From: Planctomycetota bacterium
GTDB lineage: Bacteria > Planctomycetota > J058 > JAJDCP01
DNA length: 64,000 bases
Direction: 5' to 3'
NCBI GenBank assembly: GCA_029260765.1
Contig: JAJDCP010000125.1
Coordinates: 19,475 to 83,474 of the forward strand
Shown here: one piece after another, positions 8,849 to 16,503 of the stretch
How the letters are laid out: every line of letters starts with the position of its first letter
How positions within the stretch are numbered: the first letter of the stretch is position 1
Notes under the pieces: generated by a model
Database searches by the model: none
The model's input: only the letters and a program-made list of their open reading frames with translations
Told to the model about the DNA's origin: nothing
Made by a program: the position numbers and the translations under genes

Positions 8849-9310
8849 TCAGGGGTTGGCGGAGATGGTCGCGGTCAACGTCGTCGTGAAGGTTCCCGCA
8901 GGCAGCGGCGGCACGGGGATGAACCGGAGCTCGATGGTGAAATCCGCGTCGCCGGGTCCCGCGGAGGACGCGCTCACCACGGCATCGCCGCCCGGCGTGC
9001 TGGTCGCGGAGGCCGCGTCCAGATTCCAGGCGGTGCCCTGCTCGAGCAGCAGGGTGAGTCCGATCGCCGGCCGAGTGCCAGCGATGGTCTCGTGCTCGAA
9101 GGCGGGCGCCGAGAAGACGATATGGGCCCCGGCCGGCTCATCGCAGCGGACCTGCCACAGCTCGGTCCGGCCGACTGCGGGTTGGTCGGGGTCGGCGCTC
9201 AGCACGACGTCGGCAGGCGGGGCGACGCTGACGGCCGCCCATAGGGCGAGGGGCGTGGCGAGCAGGCCTATCATGAAGACGGCGCGGGCGCTTCGAAAAT
9301 CGGGATGCAC
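8849..9310 (-). CDS. Small beta-rich secreted protein (fimbrial-subunit-like)
   Basis: GTG 9310 sits 6 nt after AGGAGG; the 153-residue product begins with a short basic segment and a signal helix (MIGLLATPLALWAAVSVA). The mature part is almost entirely beta-prone, Thr/Ala/Gly-rich, with one Cys, and ends in strands reading PLPAGTFTTTLTATISA. That closing PAG-x-F-x-TxTxT pattern is also found at the end of the product of 10309-10776 and resembles the last strand of spore-coat-U/DUF4402-type fimbrial proteins. It is the last gene of the secretin operon, 17 bp after the TPR gene. Subunit identity is inferred from context and size. Confidence 0.6.
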   Translation of the reverse strand: MHPDFRSARAVFMIGLLATPLALWAAVSVAPPADVVLSADPDQPAVGRTELWQVRCDEPAGAHIVFSAPAFEHETIAGTRPAIGLTLLLEQGTAWNLDAASATSTPGGDAVVSASSAGPGDADFTIELRFIPVPPLPAGTFTTTLTATISANP

Positions 9311-9327
9311 AGGACACCTCCTCGCTG

Positions 9328-10287
9328 CTAGGGCTGCCACGTCTGCAGGAGCGCCGCACATCGCGAGCGCACCTCCTGCGTTGCCGCCGCATCCGAGGCT
9401 CCGAGCTCGGCGACGGCGTACGCCATCTCTGGATCATCGTGGGCCCGGTAGGCCAGGGCCAGGATGTCGTAGCAGCCGGCACCCCGCGCATTGGCCTGCT
9501 CGGCAAAATACAGAGCATCGGCCGGCCGGTAGAGCTCGGCCGGCCCCTCGGTCCGCAGATAGAGCGCTGCCAACTCGCGCATCGCCAGCTGCGGCTCGCC
9601 CGGCCCGCCCACCAGAGCCCGGAGGAGGGCCTCGGCCCGCCCGGACTGGTCGGTTCCCAGCAGAGCGCGGGCCAGAAACAGGCCGCTCTCGAGGTCAGGA
9701 CGCTCTTCGAAGGTCCGCTCGAGCAGGGGCAGGCCGCGCGCATGCTGGCCCGACTGAACACAAGCAATGCCGAGGTAGCGCTCCGTCTGAGCGTCCCGCT
9801 CGACAAGGCTGGTCAGAAGCTCACAGGCGCGGGCCGGCTGCCCGCTCTCCAACAGCGTCAGACCTAGCAACTTGCGGGCAGCCTGGTGTTCCGGATGCCG
9901 CACGAGGATGGCCTCGAATGCGCTGATCGCCGCGCTGTGCTGGTCGGCCAGGAACAAGGCCTTTCCGAACTCGTAGCGCAGGCGCTCGTCTCCCGGCCAG
10001 GCCTCGAGCAGCTGCGCGTAGACCGCAGGCAGCTCGCTGAGCCGCTGCATCTGCTGGTAGCCGAGCTGCAGAGCCTTATGCGCGGCTGGCTCCTCGGGGT
10101 GCCGCTGCAGATACACGCGGGCCGCTTCGGCCGAAGCCCACGGGTCGTCGCGGGGAACGAAGGCCGAGTCCGCGGCCCGGGCTGTGCCGGGAGCCGCAGG
10201 CGGCGGTTCTCGCAGCATCTGCCCCAGCAGCAGCCCGAGTAGACCGGCTACAGCCAGGACCCACAGGAATCGTCTACGAGCCCTCAT
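9328..10287 (-). CDS. Membrane-anchored TPR protein of the secretin operon
   Basis: ATG 10287 follows GGGAGG at 7 nt; 319 residues. One N-terminal transmembrane helix (residues 7-24, FLWVLAVAGLLGLLLGQM) is followed by a Pro/Ala linker and then at least six TPR helix pairs from about residue 50 to the end, for example YEFGKALFLADQHSAAISAF, KLLGLTLLESGQPARACELL and LGIACVQSGQHARGLPLLER. TPR proteins of this layout often act as pilotins or assembly scaffolds for secretins, as in type IV pilus and Tad systems. Its position between two small secreted proteins fits an assembly role. No enzyme motif is present. Confidence 0.8.
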   Translation of the reverse strand: MRARRRFLWVLAVAGLLGLLLGQMLREPPPAAPGTARAADSAFVPRDDPWASAEAARVYLQRHPEEPAAHKALQLGYQQMQRLSELPAVYAQLLEAWPGDERLRYEFGKALFLADQHSAAISAFEAILVRHPEHQAARKLLGLTLLESGQPARACELLTSLVERDAQTERYLGIACVQSGQHARGLPLLERTFEERPDLESGLFLARALLGTDQSGRAEALLRALVGGPGEPQLAMRELAALYLRTEGPAELYRPADALYFAEQANARGAGCYDILALAYRAHDDPEMAYAVAELGASDAAATQEVRSRCAALLQTWQP

Positions 10288-10308
10288 CGGACTGCCTCCC
10301 TGCCCGAC

Positions 10309-10776
10309 TCAATGCGTGAACGTTACCGTCACCGTGGCCCCCCAGGAGCCGGCCGGAGCGTGACCGAAGGCATTGACCTCACCTGTGACCAACACGGTCC
10401 ACAAGCTCTCGCCGTAGCCGAGGCAACCGAAGGTCACCGCTTCGGGCATGCCATTGACCGCGACGACTTCGTCGGGTGCGGTGACGTAGTTGCCGATCGG
10501 GCCGTTGCCACCATTCGGATTGATGCGCATCCTCCAGTCGAGCTCGGGTCCGTCGGGATCGATCTCGGCGACGGCGCTCCAGGGGATGTTGGCCACGACC
10601 GCGATGGGCAGGAGCTCCGTGGTGTTGAGCGTTGTGGCTAAGTCCCCATCAGGGCAGATGTCGACGACGAAGCTGGGATCGACCTCGACGTCGATCCGGA
10701 CGGTGCAGACATCGTCCGCGAGGGCGGCCGTCGCAGCCAGGCATGAGAGGATGATCAATAAGACGTTGCGAGACAT
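10309..10776 (-). CDS. Small beta-rich secreted protein (fimbrial-subunit-like)
   Basis: I choose ATG 10776, preceded by AAAGGAG, over the longer frame because it gives a clean signal peptide (residues 1-20, MSRNVLLIILSCLAATAALA). The mature part of about 135 residues is beta-prone, starts DDVCTVRIDVEVDPSFVVD, has three Cys and closes with APAGSWGATVTVTFTH. This closing strand resembles that of the other small secreted protein of the operon. Such proteins are typical fimbrial or spore-coat-U-type subunits. The neighbours are a multi-Ig protein (upstream in the operon) and a TPR protein (downstream). The specific family is not recognised. Confidence 0.65.
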   Translation of the reverse strand: MSRNVLLIILSCLAATAALADDVCTVRIDVEVDPSFVVDICPDGDLATTLNTTELLPIAVVANIPWSAVAEIDPDGPELDWRMRINPNGGNGPIGNYVTAPDEVVAVNGMPEAVTFGCLGYGESLWTVLVTGEVNAFGHAPAGSWGATVTVTFTH

Positions 10777-10817
10777 GCTGTGAGCTCCTTTGCTCAAGGG
10801 AACCGACGCCCGGGCTA

Positions 10818-12383
10818 TCATTCCCCGTGGCGCCAGCTGCGCGTGATGCGCAGAGGTTCTAGGCCCGCCCGCTCGACATTGAGCGTCAGGCTATAATCGC
10901 CGTTCTGCAGCGGCCGCGCGAGCGGAAAACTGAGCTCGGCCTGTTCTCCGGGCAGGAGCCACACCCCTGATCCCCGGACGACTTCTTCGAGCACCCTGCC
11001 GAAGGGATCGGCGATGCTCAGGGAAACGCGGAGGGGCACGTGAACCTTACCGGGGTTCGCCAGCCCGCAGATGAACGTGAGCTCCGACTCGCCTGTCGAG
11101 CGCAGCGACTCGAGGCTGATCTGGGGCTCGGGTCGCTCGCTGCCGAGCAGGGCGACCGGAATCCGTACACTCCCTCCCAGCGAGCCGTCGTCGGGCGTCA
11201 CGACAAGCTCGAGCCAGGCGTAGAGGGGTTCGCCGTTGCTGGTCCGCCCACGGACGCTGGCCGCGATGCGGCGGTCCCTGTGGCCGGACAGCCAGACCGA
11301 CTCGGGACGCACCACCAGCCAGTCGGGAGCCGGCTGCCCAGCAAGCCCGACGATGCTGACGCGCAGGCCCGCCGCCACCTCGGCCGTGTTCTCGAGCAGG
11401 ATCGGCAGCATGCGGCTACTGCCCGCCCCGGTGGAGAGCTCGAGCGCTTGCGGAGAGACCTGTAGCGAGGCGACGACGCGCGGCAGCAAGCCCGCCTGGG
11501 TCGGAAATTCGGCCGCCTCGACTTCCAGCTCGAAAGACTGCTTGCGGCGGTCCTTGCCGGCGCGGACCTCCACATCCAGGCGGTAGGGGCCGCTGGCCAG
11601 AGGCTCGGGCAGCTTCTCTTCAACCCGGATGCGGGCCCCGGGCAGGATGAGGATCTTCAGCCGGTTTGCTTGCAGCCGCTGCGAACGGGACGGCATGATC
11701 AGAGGAAAGCCCGGCCCGACCTGTTTCCCGGAAGGCAACCGGACCAGCGCTGCGTCGAGCTCGACCTCGTGCGGTTGAGCGCTCGGGTTTGTGAGCCAGA
11801 CGCGGGCGACCGCCAGACCATCCCGTTCGACCAGGCCGCCCTCTTCGATCAAGAGCTGGCTCAGCGCCGGCTGCATGCCTCTGGCAACCTGGACTTCAAG
11901 CCGGATCAGATAACGGAAGCGGACGCGCACGTTGACCTCCCGGTCTTCGCTGGCGGCCGGGCCGTCGCTGGCGGACAGCTGGGAGATCAGCAGGCCGTAC
12001 TGCAGCAGCGCCGGGCAGTCAGCGGGCAGGAAGATCTCCCCCCGGACCTGGCTCGTCGAACCCGCTGTCAGGCTCAGGCGTTCGTCGCTGAGGCTGAGAT
12101 CTCCGGTCGGGCCGTCCAGGAGCGGGGTCAGCGTTCCGGTCTCGGTCTGGCCCAGGGCGACCGGGACGACCGAGACTTCGAGGGGCTCTGGACCACACAG
12201 GACGTCGACCTCAAAGGGGATACTGTCGCGCGGGTTGCCCTCGAGCTTCAGGATCAGAGGCGTAACCCGAAAGAGCGCGCCGGCCGCAGGTTGTGGCTCG
12301 TTGTCTGGCGTCTGGCCGTCGGCGGCCGCGAGCAGCAGCAACAGCAGGCCGAGCCGCGTCAGGATCTCCTGGCAGCCGCTCAT
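10818..12383 (-). CDS. Periplasmic multi-Ig-domain protein (chaperone- or DUF916-like)
   Basis: The ATG at 12383 overlaps the secretin stop by 4 bases. A 23-residue signal peptide (LGLLLLLLAAADG) precedes about 495 residues of all-beta sequence that can be cut into roughly four or five Ig-like units. The first (LFRVTPLILKLEGNPRDSIP, then EVSVVPVALG and VNVRVRFRYLIRLEV) resembles fimbrial chaperones and DUF916 proteins. The last (LTFICGLANPGKVHVPLRVS to NGDYSLTLNVER) resembles alpha-galactosidase/NPCBM-type NEW3 domains. No catalytic residues are seen. With a secretin and two fimbrial-like subunits in the same operon, a chaperone or surface-anchor role is a reasonable inference. Confidence 0.7.
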   Translation of the reverse strand: MSGCQEILTRLGLLLLLLAAADGQTPDNEPQPAAGALFRVTPLILKLEGNPRDSIPFEVDVLCGPEPLEVSVVPVALGQTETGTLTPLLDGPTGDLSLSDERLSLTAGSTSQVRGEIFLPADCPALLQYGLLISQLSASDGPAASEDREVNVRVRFRYLIRLEVQVARGMQPALSQLLIEEGGLVERDGLAVARVWLTNPSAQPHEVELDAALVRLPSGKQVGPGFPLIMPSRSQRLQANRLKILILPGARIRVEEKLPEPLASGPYRLDVEVRAGKDRRKQSFELEVEAAEFPTQAGLLPRVVASLQVSPQALELSTGAGSSRMLPILLENTAEVAAGLRVSIVGLAGQPAPDWLVVRPESVWLSGHRDRRIAASVRGRTSNGEPLYAWLELVVTPDDGSLGGSVRIPVALLGSERPEPQISLESLRSTGESELTFICGLANPGKVHVPLRVSLSIADPFGRVLEEVVRGSGVWLLPGEQAELSFPLARPLQNGDYSLTLNVERAGLEPLRITRSWRHGE

Positions 12384-13765
12384 GGGGCGTCCTCCCGAAT
12401 GATCCGTGGTGAGATGAAGATCGCGATCTCGACGTCCTCTTCCAGCGTGTCGATCCTCGAAAACAGCCAGCCCAGGCCCGGAATGTCGCCCAGGAACGGG
12501 ACCTTGACGATGCGCTCGACCTCGCGGCGCTGGACCAGCCCCCCGATGACGATGGTCTGGCCGTCGGCCACCTGGACCGTAGTCGACACGTTGCGGGTGT
12601 TCAGGGTCGGCAGGCGGCTGTCCTGGTCGCGGGCGACGACATCGCTCGGCCGCACTTCGTCGCTGACCTCGGCCCGGCGGATGTCGACCAGGACCTGCGA
12701 GCCGCGGATGCGAGGCAGGATGTCGAGGACGATGCCCGACCGGACCGACTCCGCCTCACGGACGAAGCGCGTCGGGTCACCGACCGTGAAGTAGGTCTCT
12801 TTGCCGATGTGGATGCGCGCTGGCATGCCGTTTCTGGCCATGACCCGCGGCGAGGCCCGCACCGAGAGGTAGCCCTCGGACTCCAGGGCACGCACGAACG
12901 CCGAGGTGAACTTGAAGGAGCGGAGCCCTTCGAGCTCCTCCGGCCCGAAGGCAGAGGAAGCCGTCAGCTGCTGCAGCCCCAGGTTGCCGAACAGGTCGCT
13001 CGAGGCGCGGAAGCCCTGCACGCCGTCGGCCGCGAACTCGAAACGGGAGTCCGGGGCGTAGGCGCAGATGATCGCCTCAAACATGACCTGCGGGATCGGC
13101 TGATCGAGGCGCTCAAGCTCCCCCATGATACTCTGGGCGAGCCTGGCCGGAGCGCGCACGACGATGATGTTGCCCGGCTCGCTGACCCTGATGTTCGCAC
13201 GGGCGTACAAGGGCAGCAGCTCGACCAGCTGCGCGATCTCGAGGTGGGCCGGCCGGAACTCGTATGTCTCGGCGATCAGCGAGAACAGGGCCGAGCCCGG
13301 ATCGGACACCCCGACCAGGTAGGTCTCGCGCGACTTCCGGCTGTGATAGCCCAGCGGCAGCAGGATACTCTGGAGGGCGATGTCGAAGGCGACCTGCTCG
13401 AACTGCGCGTTCGTCCGGCCCCTGACCTGATCGTCCAGAACCAGATTGACACCCGCTTGGGACGCCAGTGAGCGGAGCGCATCGCGCACATCGGTGTCGA
13501 CGAAGAAGTCGCTGACCAGAGGGCCCGCGCTTGCACTGCCGGCGTCCACAACAGCAAACGCTTCACTGGGCGGCCGCGGCTGCTGCCGGGTCGCGACGGG
13601 CAGAGTCGGCTCCCAGTCGCGCCGTGAGACTTCCAGGGCCTGGGCAAAGAGCTCTTCGATCGAGCGCGCCCGAGGTTTGGTGGACGTGCAGGCGGGGATC
13701 ATGTGGAGCGCGACGAGCAGGAGTGCTCCTGGCCAGCTTCTCTTGATCTCTCGGTGGTTCAGCAC
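12380..13765 (-). CDS. Secretin (GspD/PilQ family) lipoprotein
   Basis: GTG 13765 lies behind AGGAG; 461 residues. The signal peptide ends in a lipobox (MIPAC, Cys about residue 25). An N0/STN-like domain follows (VRDALRSLASQAGVNLVLDD), then an N1-type domain (LPLYARANIRVSEPGNIIVV) and the secretin core from about residue 270. The core contains VRASPRVMARNGMPARIHIG, the conserved VADGQTIVIGGLVQRREVE and VPFLGDIPGLGWLF, and the usual ending VEIAIFISPRII. It forms an outer-membrane ring channel. No ATPase, inner-membrane platform or prepilin peptidase is encoded nearby, so its system is not a standard type II, III or IV machine. It is the first gene of the operon. Confidence 0.93.
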   Translation of the reverse strand: MLNHREIKRSWPGALLLVALHMIPACTSTKPRARSIEELFAQALEVSRRDWEPTLPVATRQQPRPPSEAFAVVDAGSASAGPLVSDFFVDTDVRDALRSLASQAGVNLVLDDQVRGRTNAQFEQVAFDIALQSILLPLGYHSRKSRETYLVGVSDPGSALFSLIAETYEFRPAHLEIAQLVELLPLYARANIRVSEPGNIIVVRAPARLAQSIMGELERLDQPIPQVMFEAIICAYAPDSRFEFAADGVQGFRASSDLFGNLGLQQLTASSAFGPEELEGLRSFKFTSAFVRALESEGYLSVRASPRVMARNGMPARIHIGKETYFTVGDPTRFVREAESVRSGIVLDILPRIRGSQVLVDIRRAEVSDEVRPSDVVARDQDSRLPTLNTRNVSTTVQVADGQTIVIGGLVQRREVERIVKVPFLGDIPGLGWLFSRIDTLEEDVEIAIFISPRIIREDAP

Positions 13766-14185
13766 GGCGCTCTCCTGGCTTGTTCTCCAGACACAAGCAT
13801 CGTGGAGCAAGGGCCATGCCAACCTCTCGGAGCCCGCAGCCCAGCGCCCGCCGAGCAGGGTACGTGCGGATTCCGGACACCTGCCCGCGCTGCGACCAAG
13901 GATTGTGAGGAAAACTCAAGACACGGGTGGCTCGGATCGCGAGGCTGCCAGCCGCTGCGGGAAGTTTCCAGAGGTGTTGGAAAGGTCGCTTGTTGGGATT
14001 TGTCCAGTTTTCCGACAGTTCAGCTGCCGGCTTTTTCGACGGCCAGAACAGTCCTGGCGGAGCTGGGTTCAAGCACGCGGTATGCTCAGCGGGTAGCGCT
14101 ACCCAAGCTCAAGCCATGCGGAAAATGGGCCTCTATGACGGAAAGACCCACGGCCCCCCAGGCACCTGGCCCAAACGGAGCTGCT

Positions 14186-14254
14186 GTCCCAGCGATCGTC
14201 ACCGTATCGACGACCAGCGCATCGAGCTCGCCGTCGCCGTTGCCATCCTCGACG
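14186..14254 (-). pseudogene. Remnant of an FG-GAP/VCBS gene 3' end
   Basis: These 69 bases match 7671-7739, the end of the FG-GAP gene, with 7 differences by eye. The translated pieces are VEDGNGDGELDALVVDTVTI here and VEDVNGDGKLDVLVGDTVTI there. Nothing else of that gene is recognisable around it. It is a short decayed fragment of a paralogue or of a duplicated copy. Confidence 0.65.
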
Positions 14255-14298
14255 CCGATCGAGGATCTGGCGCAGCGCTGCGATCGTGGAGTCTCCAG

Positions 14299-14420
14299 AC
14301 TGACCTCAGCATAAGTAGGGGAGGGGTTCACCCCCTCCCGCAAGCGAACCGTTCGAGTCGGCGAGGAGGGGTAAACCCCGCCCCTACGGGATGATGTCCT
14401 GAACTTATGCTGAGGTCAGT
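14299..14420. repeat. 122-bp palindromic element with perfect 17-bp terminal inverted repeats (MITE-like)
   Basis: ACTGACCTCAGCATAAG at 14299-14315 is exactly reversed as CTTATGCTGAGGTCAGT at 14404-14420. Inside, a second, imperfect inverted repeat pairs GTAGGGGAGGGGTTCACCCC (from 14315) with GGGGTAAACCCCGCCCCTAC (ending near 14390). The whole can fold into one long cruciform. No coding capacity. The form is that of a non-autonomous transposable element or REP-type palindrome; I found no second copy in this window. Confidence 0.75.
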
Positions 14421-14508
14421 ACGCTCAGCAGGCGAAGCGGCGGAAATCTGATTGCAAGAGGGCCTCAAATGACCGATCTTCGTCTAACCGCTGCGGGGAC
14501 CCTGGCGC

Positions 14509-16275
14509 GTGGATTCAGGTCGGGAGTATACGGAGCGGACAAACCTGCGCGCCCTGCGTGAGAAGGCGGAGGTCATTCTCAGCAGCGGGAGCGGACCTTT
14601 ATTGGCGCCGCCTGACGGCGACCTGCGCGAGCTTGTACACGAGCTGCAGACGTACCACATCGAGCTCCAACTACAAAACGACGAGTTGCAGCGCGCACAG
14701 CTCGAGCTCCGCGCGGCCCTGAGCCGGTCAACAACGCTCTATGACTACGCCCCCGTAGGATATATGACACTGGACCAGAATTGGATGGTCCGCGATGCCA
14801 ACCTCCGGATGGCCGAGATGCTCGGGGTCGAGAGGAACCGCGTGAGGGGACGGCGCGTCAGTGACTTCGTGGCCTTCTCAGACCAGGACGCTCTGTACCT
14901 CACGTTGCGTGGGCTCTCGCGCGACAGGCAACGCCGGGAGCTCGACCTCAGGCTGAAAACGGCCAACGACGGCTCCTTCTGGGCCTCGAGCGAGTGGCTG
15001 GCGTTCGAACACACGGGCGCGCGCGCCGAAGTGCGCGTCACCTTTAGCGACATCTCCGCGCGCAAACGCATGGAGGAGGAGTTGCGGCAGGCCAAACAGG
15101 CCGCTGAAGCTGCCAACCTGACCAAGAGCCGCTTTTTGGCCAACATGAGCCATGAGATTCGCACGCCGATGAACGGAGTGATCGGTATGGCGAGTCTCCT
15201 GGCTGAGACCAATCTCGACGCGGACCAGAAAGATTTTGTGGCTACGCTCACGTCCTCGGCCGAGGACCTGTTGACGCTCATTGATGGGATCCTGGACCTC
15301 TCGAAGATCGAAGCGGGCGGGATCGAGCTGGAGGCCATCGACTTCGACCTTCCTTTGGTCACAAAGAACGTTATGGCCCTGTTCTCGCAGGAAGCCAAGG
15401 ACCGGCAGATTGGCCTGTCGTTCGTGTGCGACCCGAGGGTTCCCCCGTCCGTCGTGGGCGATCCGGTTCGGCTTCGCCAGGTCTTGAGCAACCTTGTCAG
15501 CAACGCGCTGAAGTTCACCAAGGAAGGGACGGTCGACGTGCGTGTGGGACTCCCCGACGCCGGGGCCGAGGCAGACCTCGTGCGCTTCGAGGTGAGAGAC
15601 ACGGGAATCGGTCTGAGTCCAGCGGCCCAGGAGAAGATCTTCAGGCCCTTTGTCCAAGCCGATCCATCGACGACCCGCAGGTATGGGGGAACGGGTCTTG
15701 GCCTGGCGATCTCCCAGCGTCTCGTGGGGTTGATGGCGGGTGAGCTGGGCGTCGAGAGCCGGCTCGGCGGCGGCTCGCTGTTCTGGTTCACGGCAAGGCT
15801 GAGTCCCACGCGCGTGCCGTCCCCTGGCGACGAGCACGTGTCGAGCGGGTCCGTGACTCTCGAGGCCCCGAGGAACGGCGGCAGAGTGAACCACGGACTT
15901 CGGGTCCTGGTTGCCGAAGACATGCTGGTCAACAGGCTCGTGGTCGTCAGTATGTTGGAGAAGCTCGGCTGCCGTGTGGACACGGTCGAGAATGGCAAGC
16001 AGGCCATCCAGGCTGTCTGCACGAGCAGCTATGATCTCGTGCTGATGGATTGCCACATGCCCCTGCTAGACGGATATAGCGCAACCGCGCGGATCCGTGC
16101 CAGCGAAGACGGCGCCACGCGCATCCCGATCATCGCGATGACAGCATCGGCTATGTCCGGCAGCCGAGAGCGTTGCATGGAGGCGGGTATGGATGGCTTT
16201 GCCAGCAAACCCCTCACGTTGGAGAAACTGGACCTGCTCATCACGAAGTGGCGCAATCCTCAGGATCCGGTCTGA
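14509..16275 (+). CDS. Hybrid sensor histidine kinase/response regulator (PAS-HisKA-HATPase-REC)
   Basis: 588 residues from GTG 14509 (GGGGA upstream). There is no transmembrane segment, so it is cytoplasmic. A coiled coil at about 40-75 (LRELVHELQTYHIELQLQND) precedes a PAS domain (75-190). The HisKA box SHEIRTPMNG gives phospho-acceptor H215. The ATPase has its N box (LSNLVSNALKFT), G1 (DTGIGL), F box and G2 (GGTGLGLAI). A C-terminal receiver domain carries acceptor D514 in LVLMDCHMPLLDGY and a KP motif (SKPLTLEKL). This is a BarA/LuxQ-like phosphorelay without a histidine phosphotransfer domain of its own. The output partner is not in the window. It converges with a CheB-CheR-PAS gene. Confidence 0.95.
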   Translation: MDSGREYTERTNLRALREKAEVILSSGSGPLLAPPDGDLRELVHELQTYHIELQLQNDELQRAQLELRAALSRSTTLYDYAPVGYMTLDQNWMVRDANLRMAEMLGVERNRVRGRRVSDFVAFSDQDALYLTLRGLSRDRQRRELDLRLKTANDGSFWASSEWLAFEHTGARAEVRVTFSDISARKRMEEELRQAKQAAEAANLTKSRFLANMSHEIRTPMNGVIGMASLLAETNLDADQKDFVATLTSSAEDLLTLIDGILDLSKIEAGGIELEAIDFDLPLVTKNVMALFSQEAKDRQIGLSFVCDPRVPPSVVGDPVRLRQVLSNLVSNALKFTKEGTVDVRVGLPDAGAEADLVRFEVRDTGIGLSPAAQEKIFRPFVQADPSTTRRYGGTGLGLAISQRLVGLMAGELGVESRLGGGSLFWFTARLSPTRVPSPGDEHVSSGSVTLEAPRNGGRVNHGLRVLVAEDMLVNRLVVVSMLEKLGCRVDTVENGKQAIQAVCTSSYDLVLMDCHMPLLDGYSATARIRASEDGATRIPIIAMTASAMSGSRERCMEAGMDGFASKPLTLEKLDLLITKWRNPQDPV

Positions 16276-16460
16276 GGCCGCGGCGCTCCGTCGCATTGCC
16301 TCGCGCATCTTTACGTTCGAGGCCGCTTGGGCACCGAGCACGCACCGGTCGTCGGCTCGTCTCCGGTTCAAAGATCTCAAGCGGGCCTTCAGCCCGTGCC
16401 ATCCCCCATGCTGTCGTTGCGCGCACAGAGGGGGAAGAGCGATCATCAGGCCGTGTGCCA

Positions 16461-16491
16461 GGGTCTGTTCTTGAGGGGATCAAACAGACCC
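16461..16491. terminator. Inverted repeat between convergent genes, possible bidirectional terminator
   Basis: GGGTCTGTT (16461-16469) is reversed as AACAGACCC (16483-16491), a perfect 9-bp stem with a 13-nt loop, in the 228-bp gap between the converging hybrid kinase and CheB-CheR-PAS genes. No T-run follows on either strand, so termination is inferred from position. Confidence 0.4.
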
Positions 16492-16503
16492 CGTACAGGC
16501 GCA

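Larger units (their letters stand above)
13766..14508. other. Intergenic region with a gene remnant and a palindromic element
   Basis: 743 bp between the secretin operon promoter and the hybrid kinase. The part from 13766 to about 14180 should hold the operon promoter; I see no confident -35/-10 pair. A degraded FG-GAP gene fragment lies at 14186-14254 and a perfect-ended palindromic element at 14299-14420; both are listed separately. No intact gene is present. Confidence 0.5.
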
